Assembly (NCBI GenBank): GCA_035254305.1
Contig: DATFAS010000256.1
Location: forward strand, 1-17,888
Length of the DNA: 17,888 bases
Direction: 5' to 3'
Source: DATFAS01 sp035254305
GTDB lineage: Bacteria; Bacillota; Bacilli; Aneurinibacillales; RAOX-1
Both the position numbers and the translations under genes were made by a program. The notes below the pieces were generated by a model. That model had not been told where the DNA came from. It did not search any database and saw nothing but the letters and a program-made list of their open reading frames with translations. Positions 1 to 6,626 of this stretch are shown here, piece after piece. Positions within the stretch are counted from its first letter, which is position 1. Every line of letters begins with the position of its first letter.

Positions 1-23
1 AATTTTCCAGGGGGTTGAAATGA

Positions 24-1250
24 ATGAAAAAAGCTTCACTACTTGCAGCTTCTCTTGTCCTTTCACTAGGAACGTTACTTAGTGCATGTGGCGGTGGAGG
101 AGCATCTGGCGGCGGGAATCAGGCCAAGCCTGTAGATGGCAAGCCAGCAGAGAATACCGGTGGAGGTGGCAGTGTAATTAAGGTTGCTACACAGAGCCCA
201 CTATCAGGTGAGAACGCCGAAATGGGTGAAGATATTAAATTAGGTGCAGAGCTTGCTGTTAAGGACAATGCAGAGAAGTTTAAGAAAATGGGATTTGATC
301 TTCAGCTTTTACCTAAGGACGATAAGGCTGACCCTGCAACAGGAACTACAAATGCGAAAGCGCTTGTAACAGATAATGATGTATTGGCACTTGTTGGGCA
401 CTTGAATTCTGGCGTTATGGCTGCGGCTGGAACAACTTATGAAGGTGCAGGTCTTGCAGTTGTGTCCCCTTCCAACACGAACCCTCAGTTAAGTCAGAAT
501 AATTGGAAAACATTCCATCGAATTTGTGCTCGTGATGATAGTCAAGGACCTGCTGCTGCTCAATTTATTAAAGAGGATGGTAAGAAATCTGTATATGTTA
601 TTGATGACAGTACGGATTACGGTAAAGGTCTTGCCTTAGAAATGGATAAGAAATCGAAAGAAATAGGGTTACAGGTTATCGCGCATGAATCTGTAAGCGC
701 TCAAGAAATGGAGTTTAACACTCTTGTAACCAAAATTAAGGCTTCCAATGCAGAGGCTGTCTATTTCGGTGGTATGTATGCTCAAGGTGGCCAGTTCTTG
801 AAGCAGCTTAAAGATAAGCAATTTAGTGGAATGTTCGTTTCTGGTGATGGTGCCGATAACGCAGGTTTCGTTAAAGCTGCTGGGGTAGATGCTGTGAAGA
901 ATGCTCGTATAACTTCTGTAGCAGGTAATGTCACGCAGTCTCCTGAAGGTAAAGCTTGGATTGAAAAGTATAAGAAAACCTTTAGTAAAGATCCAGGTGC
1001 ATATGCAGCATATGGATATGATGCTGCCCTTGTTGCGTTGAATGGTCTTGAGCAGGCTATTAAGGATAATAGCGGTAAGAAGCCAACCCGTGATCAAGTG
1101 AATAAGGCTATTTCTGCAACGAAGGATTTCAAGGGAATGTTGACTACAACTACTTTTGATAATAAGGGAGATAACACTCAAGCTTCAGTATTCATTAAGA
1201 GCTTCGAGAAGGGTGCTTATCCTGCTGACCAAATCAAAGAAATCAAGTAA
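24..1250 (+). CDS. livJ: Branched-chain amino acid ABC transporter, substrate-binding lipoprotein
   Basis: This is the extracellular receptor that captures leucine, isoleucine, valine or a related amino acid and delivers it to the LivHM permease. The 408-residue protein opens with a lipoprotein signal peptide: a KK n-region, a hydrophobic core and the lipobox L-S-A-C with Cys22 as the lipidated residue. A Gly/Ser-rich tether (about 23-50) follows, then a type I periplasmic-binding fold (Peripla_BP_6 family) starting near VIKVATQSPLSGENAEMG and including the family-typical stretches ALVGHLNSG, VVSPSNTNP and YGYDAALV. The ATG at 24 is preceded by AGGGGG at 9-14. An overlapping ATG at 20 runs in another frame and soon stops. 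The four genes downstream encode the rest of the importer, which supports the assignment. Exact ligand preference cannot be read from sequence; amides or other amino acids are possible in this family. Confidence 0.95.
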   Translation: MKKASLLAASLVLSLGTLLSACGGGGASGGGNQAKPVDGKPAENTGGGGSVIKVATQSPLSGENAEMGEDIKLGAELAVKDNAEKFKKMGFDLQLLPKDDKADPATGTTNAKALVTDNDVLALVGHLNSGVMAAAGTTYEGAGLAVVSPSNTNPQLSQNNWKTFHRICARDDSQGPAAAQFIKEDGKKSVYVIDDSTDYGKGLALEMDKKSKEIGLQVIAHESVSAQEMEFNTLVTKIKASNAEAVYFGGMYAQGGQFLKQLKDKQFSGMFVSGDGADNAGFVKAAGVDAVKNARITSVAGNVTQSPEGKAWIEKYKKTFSKDPGAYAAYGYDAALVALNGLEQAIKDNSGKKPTRDQVNKAISATKDFKGMLTTTTFDNKGDNTQASVFIKSFEKGAYPADQIKEIK

Positions 1251-1264
1251 TTTTGCTCCAGTCT

Positions 1265-1295
1265 AGGGGCGACTCTGAGTCGTCCCTTTTTTTTT
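1265..1295 (+). terminator. Intrinsic terminator between livJ and livH
   Basis: A 10-bp stem (1265-1274 with 1278-1287, one G-U pair) closes a 3-nt loop and runs straight into nine consecutive T residues (1287-1295). It begins 14 nt after the livJ stop. It should end many livJ transcripts before the permease and ATPase genes. That would give excess binding protein over membrane complex, or imply a separate promoter for livHMGF. Confidence 0.9.
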
Positions 1296-1363
1296 CGAAA
1301 GAATTTTTTTTCGTTATTCTCCACTCCTTCTCGTATCTATCCTACATTGCTGGATGTTAGAAA

Positions 1364-1388
1364 AAGGATTCTAGTCTCTAGAAGGATT
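1364..1388. repeat. Interleaved direct and inverted repeat upstream of livH
   Basis: The arms TTCTAG (1369-1374) and CTAGAA (1378-1383) form a perfect inverted repeat around a 3-nt centre. The 7-mer AAGGATT occurs at 1364-1370 and again at 1382-1388, overlapping both arms. The element sits 45 to 69 nt before the livH start, downstream of the livJ terminator, where an operator for livHMGF would be expected. No T-run follows, so it is not a terminator. A very weak promoter match (TTGCTG at 1347, 17 nt, TCTAGT at 1370) overlaps it. Function is inferred only. Confidence 0.35.
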
Positions 1389-1432
1389 AGTTGGTGAGAT
1401 AAGAAACACAAAAATAGAAAGAGGGAAAGCTT

Positions 1433-2398
1433 ATGGGTCTAGATTTTTATGTTGCGATCCTACCACAAGTTCTAATCGATGGACTTACCTTAGGCTTCCT
1501 GTATGCAGTTGTAGCACTCGGCTACACGATGGTTTACGGGATTCTCGAGTTAATTAATTTTGCCCACGGCGAGATCTTCATGGTGGGTGCATTTGTAGGA
1601 ACGGAAGTTCTTCTGTATTTCAAAAGCGGGGGCATTCTTGATGGAATGAATCCGTTCGTAGCCTTGATTGGGGCATTGCTTGTTGCGACAGTTTTTGCAG
1701 GTGGATTAGGAGTAGGAATTGAGAGAATTGCTTATCGTCCACTTCGCAACTCTCCTCGTCTTGTCGTTCTCATTTCAGCTATTGGTGTTTCCTTTTTACT
1801 ACAAGATTTGGTTCGTTTGGTAGAGGGTGTGACAAGGAATGCATTCTTCCTGAACAGTCCTCAGCTGTTCACGAAATCAATCCCAATAACCCAAACTGCT
1901 GTACTACCTATGAAGTCTATCATCATTATGGTCTCAGCTATCGTTATGATGATTGCCTTGCAGGTGTTTGTTAAACAAACCAAATGGGGTAAAGCGATGC
2001 GTGCTGTAGCACAGGATCAAACTACATCCTCATTAATGCAGATCAATGTTAATAAAGTAATTGCTATTACCTTTTTCATTGGATCAGGGCTAGGTGGTGC
2101 GACAGGGGTTCTTTATGCTCAATATTTTGCTACTATTAATCCATTTATAGGCTTCTTATTAGGATTAAAAGCGTTTACGGCAGCAGTTCTTGGTGGAATT
2201 GGTAATATTCAAGGAGCCATGTTTGGGGGCGTCTTGTTAGGCTTATTTGAATCAGTGGGATCTGCTTATTTGGATCCTTTAACAGGGGGAGCTATTGGTG
2301 CTGAATATAAGGACGTTTTTGCTTTTGCCCTCCTGATTCTAGTTTTACTGTTTAAGCCCGAAGGATTATTGGGTGAAGCAGTGAAAGAGAAAGTGTAG
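1433..2398 (+). CDS. livH: Branched-chain amino acid ABC transporter permease LivH
   Basis: One of the two membrane subunits that form the translocation path of the LIV importer. The 321-residue protein is almost entirely hydrophobic, with about eight membrane segments. It carries the LivH hallmark near the N-terminus (LGYTMVYGILELINFAHGE, about 29-47). The cytoplasmic coupling segment for the ATPases comes before and within MRAVAQDQ, followed by the Gly-rich stretch GSGLGGATGVLYA. Length is normal for the family (about 290-310). The ATG follows a purine-rich GAGGGAAAG site at about 1421-1429. The stop is 11 nt before livM, and the livM ribosome binding site overlaps the livH stop codon, so the two are co-transcribed and probably translationally coupled. 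Confidence 0.95.
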   Translation: MGLDFYVAILPQVLIDGLTLGFLYAVVALGYTMVYGILELINFAHGEIFMVGAFVGTEVLLYFKSGGILDGMNPFVALIGALLVATVFAGGLGVGIERIAYRPLRNSPRLVVLISAIGVSFLLQDLVRLVEGVTRNAFFLNSPQLFTKSIPITQTAVLPMKSIIIMVSAIVMMIALQVFVKQTKWGKAMRAVAQDQTTSSLMQINVNKVIAITFFIGSGLGGATGVLYAQYFATINPFIGFLLGLKAFTAAVLGGIGNIQGAMFGGVLLGLFESVGSAYLDPLTGGAIGAEYKDVFAFALLILVLLFKPEGLLGEAVKEKV

Positions 2399-2409
2399 GT
2401 GAGCAAACC

Positions 2410-3711
2410 ATGGGTAAATTATTTAAACCTTTATTTGCAACTCAAGCATCACAATATGCGGTTAACTGTGTGTATTTGCTCGTAGCATCTCTTTGGCTGC
2501 ATTTTGCCGAGAAATCGGTTATTGCCTTTCTAATGCTCTTATTTTCTTTCCTAGTGCTCTACTATTCGGATAAGATTCCAAATAAGATACGAATTATTGT
2601 AGGGGCTCTAATATTTCTAGTATTACTACCGTTTGCAACAGGTGCAAATCCATACTATATGGAGGTTTCCTCTAACGTAGGGATATATGTAGCCATGGCC
2701 TTGGGACTTAATATCGTGGTTGGATTTGCTGGATTGTTAGATATGGGATATGTTGCATTTTTTGCTGCAGGAGCATATTCCTATGCGATATTTGCGACAG
2801 CTCAAGCAAACAAATTTATTCCGACTTCTGTTATGCAATTTCCCCTTAGTGGTGGTTGGTTTTGGCTGTTCTTATTAGTAGGACTTGTTGTGGCAGCAAC
2901 CTTTGGAATCTTGCTTGGTTTGCCAGTATTGAAGGTGAAGGGTGACTATTTAGCCATCGTAACCCTGGGTTTCGGTGAAATTGTTCGTATTGTCTTTAAT
3001 AACCTAGATCATCCCATTAATATTACAAATGGTCCAAGAGGTCTTCCTGCCATTACACAACCTCAGCTATTTGGGATGACACTAAATACTCCACTTCATT
3101 ATTATTATCTCGTGTTAATTGTGATTGCCTTTATCATTCTTGTGAATAAACGTCTGGAGAACTCACGTTTAGGTCGTGCTTGGATTGCTATTCGTGAGGA
3201 TGAATTAGCGGCTCAAGCAATGGGGATCCCTCTAGTTAAAACGAAGCTAATGGCATTTGCGACAGGAGCCTCCTTTGCAGGGATTGTAGGTGTCATCTTT
3301 GCTGCGAAGCAAACATTCGTCGATCCAACTAGTTTTATCTTAATGCAGTCCATTAGTATTCTAGTTATGGTTATCTTGGGTGGTAGCGGAAGTGTCCCTG
3401 GGGTAATAGTTGGTGGCGCCATTATTACCGTATTGAATGTTCAGGTACTTCAAGAGATCTCCCAGTGGATGAACGAATTATCTATGTCAGGTATCGTGAA
3501 TATTCCTAGTGAATTGGATCCGTCTAAGTTTCAAAGACTTATCTTCGGTGTCATCCTGATTTGTATTGCGATCTTCAGGCCTTCAGGAATTATACCCGCT
3601 AAACGTCCGGCTATTGATATTGAAAGAATCAAGGAATTGGATAAGACGTTGCCGCAGACTGGAATTCTAGGCAAAATGGGGACTGTTCAGGATGGGAGGA
3701 AGGAAGCATGA
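2410..3711 (+). CDS. livM: Branched-chain amino acid ABC transporter permease LivM
   Basis: The second permease subunit, partner of LivH in the inner face of the importer. The 433-residue protein has an N-terminal region of about 90 residues holding extra hydrophobic segments before the conserved BPD_transp_2 domain, which begins around NVGIYVAMALGLNIVVGFAG. Later landmarks are GDYLAIVTLGFGEIVRIV, the ATPase-coupling segment AWIAIREDELAAQAMGIP, and a C-terminal IFRPSGI stretch followed by a charged tail. The long form resembles Escherichia coli LivM (about 425 residues) more than the shorter homologues of about 300-350 residues. AGGTGAG at 2397-2403 provides the ribosome binding site. Its stop overlaps the livG start in ATGA (3708-3711), indicating translational coupling. 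Confidence 0.95.
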   Translation: MGKLFKPLFATQASQYAVNCVYLLVASLWLHFAEKSVIAFLMLLFSFLVLYYSDKIPNKIRIIVGALIFLVLLPFATGANPYYMEVSSNVGIYVAMALGLNIVVGFAGLLDMGYVAFFAAGAYSYAIFATAQANKFIPTSVMQFPLSGGWFWLFLLVGLVVAATFGILLGLPVLKVKGDYLAIVTLGFGEIVRIVFNNLDHPINITNGPRGLPAITQPQLFGMTLNTPLHYYYLVLIVIAFIILVNKRLENSRLGRAWIAIREDELAAQAMGIPLVKTKLMAFATGASFAGIVGVIFAAKQTFVDPTSFILMQSISILVMVILGGSGSVPGVIVGGAIITVLNVQVLQEISQWMNELSMSGIVNIPSELDPSKFQRLIFGVILICIAIFRPSGIIPAKRPAIDIERIKELDKTLPQTGILGKMGTVQDGRKEA

Positions 3712-4487
3712 GTACCGTCTTAGAAATTAAAAATATTACGAAACGCTTCGGGGGTCTGATTGCTGTAGCCGATGTAAGTGTTTCGATTAATAAAGGGACG
3801 ATTACAGCTGTTATAGGACCAAATGGAGCAGGGAAAACAACCTTCTTCAATATGGTAACGGGGTTCTATGTTCCTGATGAGGGGGATGTTCTTCTAGATG
3901 GGAAGTCAATTAAAGGGCTGCGCCCGGATCAAATTTCATCTAGAGGGATTGCTAGAACATTTCAGAATATCCGCTTATTTAAAGAAATGACGGCTCTAGA
4001 GAATGTGATGGTTGGTATGGATACACGGCTGAAGGCGGGAATCTTCGGGATTCTTCGGAATGGTAGAAGAATTAAAGAAGAAGAGGAACGTGTTCGTGTT
4101 GAAGCTTATCGTCTCCTGAAATTTGTAGGAATTGAGGATATTGCAAATAATGAAGCCCAAAGTCTCCCTTATGGTGTACAGCGCCGGTTAGAGATTGCTC
4201 GTGCATTAGCTGCTTCTCCAAAGATTATTCTCCTGGATGAACCAGCGGCAGGGATGAATCCAAGGGAAACTGTGGAATTAACAGACTTTATTTTCCGTCT
4301 ACGGGATGAATTGAAACTATCCATTGTGTTAATCGAGCATGATATGAAGCTAGTGATGAAGTTAAGTGAGAACATCCATGTACTGGATTACGGACAAAAG
4401 ATTGCTGAAGGCACTCCAGAAGAGATCCGCACCAATAAGCGAGTGATCGAAGCCTACCTAGGTAAGAGTGCCGATGAGGCATCATAA
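3708..4487 (+). CDS. livG: Branched-chain amino acid ABC transporter ATP-binding protein LivG
   Basis: Cytoplasmic ATPase subunit that powers the LivHM permease. All ABC motifs are visible in the 259-residue protein: Walker A GPNGAGKT (37-44), Q-loop Gln86 in RTFQNIRLF, the LivG-type signature LPYGVQRRLEIARAL (153-167), Walker B ILLDEP (174-179) and the H-loop His211 in IEHDMKLVM. The C-terminal VIEAYLG motif is typical of LivG and its relatives. The start ATG overlaps the livM stop by 4 nt, with GGGAGGAAGG just upstream. Length and motif set are those of an intact, active subunit, presumably acting as a heterodimer with LivF. Confidence 0.95.
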   Translation: MSTVLEIKNITKRFGGLIAVADVSVSINKGTITAVIGPNGAGKTTFFNMVTGFYVPDEGDVLLDGKSIKGLRPDQISSRGIARTFQNIRLFKEMTALENVMVGMDTRLKAGIFGILRNGRRIKEEEERVRVEAYRLLKFVGIEDIANNEAQSLPYGVQRRLEIARALAASPKIILLDEPAAGMNPRETVELTDFIFRLRDELKLSIVLIEHDMKLVMKLSENIHVLDYGQKIAEGTPEEIRTNKRVIEAYLGKSADEAS

Positions 4488-4503
4488 GGAAGGTGATGCA
4501 TAA

Positions 4504-5211
4504 GTGGCATTGTTAAAATTAAATGGCGTTCATACTTACTACGGTGGAATCCATGCGTTAAAAGGTATCAATATAGAAGTAAATCAAGGAGAAGTTGTTA
4601 CTTTAATCGGTTCCAATGGTGCCGGGAAATCAACAACGCTAAAGGCCATTTGTGGACAGGTAGCAACCAAACAGGGAAATATAGAGTATGATGGTAAGGA
4701 TATAACCAAGCTTCCACCACATATTACAGCTAGTCTTGGTATTGCCCATGTGCCTGAAGGTAGAAGAATTTTCCCGAAATTAACGGTTAAAGAAAACCTG
4801 GAAATGGGGGCATTTGGCCTTAAGGATAAGAAACTAATACAGGACGGATTCGAACGTGCTTACCATTACTTCCCTCGGTTAAAAGAAAGAATCAATCAAA
4901 AGGGAGGTACAATGAGTGGTGGAGAACAGCAGATGTTGGCGATTGCTCGTGGATTAATGTCAAGACCTAAGATCCTTATGCTAGATGAACCATCCATGGG
5001 TCTCGCACCGATTCTGGTGGAACAGATTTTCACGATTATCCAGGAAGTGAATAAAGAGGGAATGACAATACTGCTGGTTGAACAAAATGCCAATCAAGCT
5101 TTGCAGATTGCTCACCGTGGTTATGTTATTCAGACAGGAGAAATTATTCTCCATGATCAGGCAAGCAGCTTATTAACGAATCAGCAAATTAAAGAAGCTT
5201 ATTTATCTTAG
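4504..5211 (+). CDS. livF: Branched-chain amino acid ABC transporter ATP-binding protein LivF
   Basis: Second ATPase subunit of the importer, 235 residues. Motifs: Walker A GSNGAGKST (36-44), HVPEGRRIFPKLTVKENL (82-99, Q-loop region), canonical signature MSGGEQQ (137-143) and Walker B LMLDEP (158-163). In place of the H-loop histidine it has Gln194 (LLVEQNANQAL), which is also the state in E. coli LivF and so is a family trait and not a defect. The start is GTG at 4504, supported by AGGAAGGTGAT at about 4488-4498 and the N-terminus MALLKLNGVHTYYGG. The nearby ATG at 4497 is out of frame. An intrinsic terminator follows 9 nt after the stop, closing the liv operon. Confidence 0.95.
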   Translation: MALLKLNGVHTYYGGIHALKGINIEVNQGEVVTLIGSNGAGKSTTLKAICGQVATKQGNIEYDGKDITKLPPHITASLGIAHVPEGRRIFPKLTVKENLEMGAFGLKDKKLIQDGFERAYHYFPRLKERINQKGGTMSGGEQQMLAIARGLMSRPKILMLDEPSMGLAPILVEQIFTIIQEVNKEGMTILLVEQNANQALQIAHRGYVIQTGEIILHDQASSLLTNQQIKEAYLS

Positions 5212-5220
5212 ATTGAATGT

Positions 5221-5253
5221 GCAACACACCTGTTCGTTGGGTGTGTTGCTTTT
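5221..5253 (+). terminator. Intrinsic terminator of the liv operon
   Basis: A perfect 10-bp stem (5221-5230 with 5240-5249) encloses a 9-nt loop and is followed by TTTTCTATTT. It lies 9 nt past the livF stop and ahead of the yerC promoter. Confidence 0.88.
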
Positions 5254-5278
5254 CTATTTCATTGAAAGCGATTTCTTG

Positions 5279-5307
5279 TTGCAAAAATATTTAAGATGAA
5301 ATATAGT
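5279..5307 (+). promoter_or_regulatory. Candidate sigma-A promoter of yerC
   Basis: TTGCAA (5279-5284) and TATAGT (5302-5307) are separated by exactly 17 nt, matching TTGACA/TATAAT at 4 and 5 of 6 positions. The site lies directly after the liv terminator and would start RNA near 5314, giving yerC a leader of about 83 nt. Predicted from sequence only. Confidence 0.6.
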
Positions 5308-5396
5308 ATAGATGGCATGCCTTTATCTCGTGAAAATTTTAACGCATTACACCGTGAAAGACACAGCTTATTCACTTGAAACTGAGAGGTGGAACT

Positions 5397-5699
5397 ATGC
5401 AATTAGATAAGATTCGGGGAAAAGAATTGGAGCAATTATTTAAAGCCATCCTTAGCCTTGAGACTATAGATGACTGTTATGTATTGTTTGATGACCTTTG
5501 TACCGTTAATGAAATGAAATCTATGGCACAAAGATTAGAAGTAGCCAGAATGCTTAGAGAAGGCTTCACATATAACCAGATTGAGGATGAAACAGGAGCA
5601 AGCACTGCAACCATATCAAGGGTTAAGCGTTGCCTCAATTATGGAAATGATGGCTACCAAATGGCATTGGATCGGATTAATGGTACCAAGAATGAATAG
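5397..5699 (+). CDS. yerC: YerC/YecD family TrpR-like DNA-binding protein
   Basis: A 100-residue protein of the YerC/YecD family, related in fold to the tryptophan repressor TrpR. The helix-turn-helix region spans about 57-80 (TYNQIEDETGASTATISRVK), with the conserved MAQRLEVARMLREG just before it and CLNYGNDGY just after. Strong similarity to B. subtilis YerC (about 104 residues) is recognisable by eye. The frame can be extended to a TTG at 5376, but GAGAGGTGG (5384-5392) is correctly spaced for the ATG at 5397, so I use that start. The gene has its own candidate promoter and terminator, so it is probably monocistronic. Target operator and effector are unknown. Family membership supports sequence-specific DNA binding, not a specific pathway. 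Confidence 0.9.
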   Translation: MQLDKIRGKELEQLFKAILSLETIDDCYVLFDDLCTVNEMKSMAQRLEVARMLREGFTYNQIEDETGASTATISRVKRCLNYGNDGYQMALDRINGTKNE

Positions 5700-5707
5700 G
5701 AATAATT

Positions 5708-5732
5708 AAGCCTCTTTCGTAGAGGCTTTTTT
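5708..5732 (+). terminator. Intrinsic terminator after yerC
   Basis: An 8-bp perfect stem (5708-5715 with 5721-5728) with loop TTCGT is followed by a T-run to 5732. It begins 9 nt past the yerC stop and separates yerC from pcrB. Confidence 0.88.
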
Positions 5733-5774
5733 ATTTGGTGTATAGCGTAATCGCAAATACATAGTTTTATCATT

Positions 5775-5802
5775 TTGTTAACCAGATGGATTTAGGTATA
5801 AT
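5775..5802 (+). promoter_or_regulatory. Candidate sigma-A promoter of the pcrB-pcrA-ligA operon
   Basis: TTGTTA (5775-5780) is followed after 16 nt by a perfect TATAAT (5797-5802). RNA would start near 5809, leaving a leader of about 33 nt before the GTG at 5843. Because the -10 box lies downstream of the ATG at 5786, that upstream start cannot be used from this promoter. Confidence 0.7.
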
Positions 5803-5842
5803 AGACGAAGGTTTTCTGGATTTTTTTCAGGGGGTAAATACC

Positions 5843-6529
5843 GTGGATTTCAAACAATGGCGTCATATTTTTAAGCTTGATCCGGAGAAGGATATTGATG
5901 ATAGATCGTTGGAAGCTATTTGTGAATCTGGTACCGATGCAATAGTCATAGGTGGTACTGAAGGAATTTCGTTTGATAATACGATTGAATTAATGAGTCG
6001 TGTCCGGCGATTTCCACTACCATGTATTTTAGAAGTTTCTACTATGGAAGCTGTTGTACCGGGTTTTGATTTTTATTTTGTTCCACTTGTTGTTAATGCT
6101 CAAGATCCTAAATGGATTTTTGGACAACATGTTGAGGGTTTAGTAGAGTATGGCCCCTTTGTTAAATGGGAGGAAGTTGCCTTAGAAGGATATATTGTTC
6201 TAAATCCATCAGCGAAAGTTGCTGAATTAACGAAATCCAAAATAGAAACTTCGAGCCAAGAAATAAAAGCTTATGCTAGATTAGTTGATCAAATGTTAAA
6301 ATTACCAATCCTGTATCTAGAATATAGTGGAGCCTATGGGGATCCTCAGCTAGTTAGAGATGCTAAGTCAGTACTGAAGCAATCGCGGCTATTTTATGGT
6401 GGAGGAATACAGAATGTTGAGCAGGCCCGAGAAATGGGAGCCATTGCAGATACAATCATAGTAGGTAATGTCATATATGAAAATCTTTCCATGGCGTTGA
6501 AGACGGTCTCAGCAGTTAAAGAGGACTAA
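5843..6529 (+). CDS. pcrB: Heptaprenylglyceryl phosphate synthase
   Basis: PcrB transfers a heptaprenyl chain from heptaprenyl diphosphate to sn-glycerol-1-phosphate, making an archaeal-type ether lipid in Bacillales. It is a TIM-barrel enzyme of the geranylgeranylglyceryl phosphate synthase family. Visible motifs are KLDP (11-14), SGTDAIVIGG (29-38), YLEYSG (158-163), the phosphate-binding YGGGI (185-189) and VGN (207-209). The frame stays open up to an ATG at 5786, but a consensus promoter -10 box falls inside that extension. The GTG at 5843 has AGGGGG at 5829-5834 and gives 228 residues, the exact length of B. subtilis PcrB. It precedes pcrA by 97 nt with no terminator between them, so the two probably share a transcript. 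Confidence 0.93.
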   Translation: MDFKQWRHIFKLDPEKDIDDRSLEAICESGTDAIVIGGTEGISFDNTIELMSRVRRFPLPCILEVSTMEAVVPGFDFYFVPLVVNAQDPKWIFGQHVEGLVEYGPFVKWEEVALEGYIVLNPSAKVAELTKSKIETSSQEIKAYARLVDQMLKLPILYLEYSGAYGDPQLVRDAKSVLKQSRLFYGGGIQNVEQAREMGAIADTIIVGNVIYENLSMALKTVSAVKED

Positions 6530-6541
6530 GACTTCAACCTA

Positions 6542-6550
6542 TGGTAAAAT
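6542..6550 (+). promoter_or_regulatory. Possible extended -10 promoter before pcrA
   Basis: TGG-TAAAAT (6542-6550) fits an extended -10 element and lies about 77 nt before pcrA. No convincing -35 box is found 16-18 nt upstream. It could give pcrA-ligA some expression independent of pcrB. Weak evidence. Confidence 0.3.
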
Positions 6551-6626
6551 AGAAACAAATGTTCGCGTGAGGGCAGTTTAACAAGAAGTAGTTGGTGTAG
6601 TACAGAAGTGTAAGGAGTTGATATAC

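Noticed and set aside
669..1181. Open frame of 170 codons on the minus strand inside livJ
   Set aside because: It is fully antisense to a clear livJ, has no recognisable family signature, and its Ser/Ile/Cys-rich composition is what reading a gene backwards gives.
5082..5100. Missing H-loop histidine in LivF
   Set aside because: Gln at this position is also found in E. coli LivF, so it is a family trait and not a defect.
5329..5359. Two CGTGAAA copies 24 nt apart in the yerC leader
   Set aside because: A single 7-mer repeat in AT-rich sequence is weak evidence, and no dyad or known operator accompanies it.
5786..5842. N-terminal extension of pcrB to the ATG at 5786
   Set aside because: It contains the promoter -10 box, and the family length and ribosome binding site support GTG 5843.
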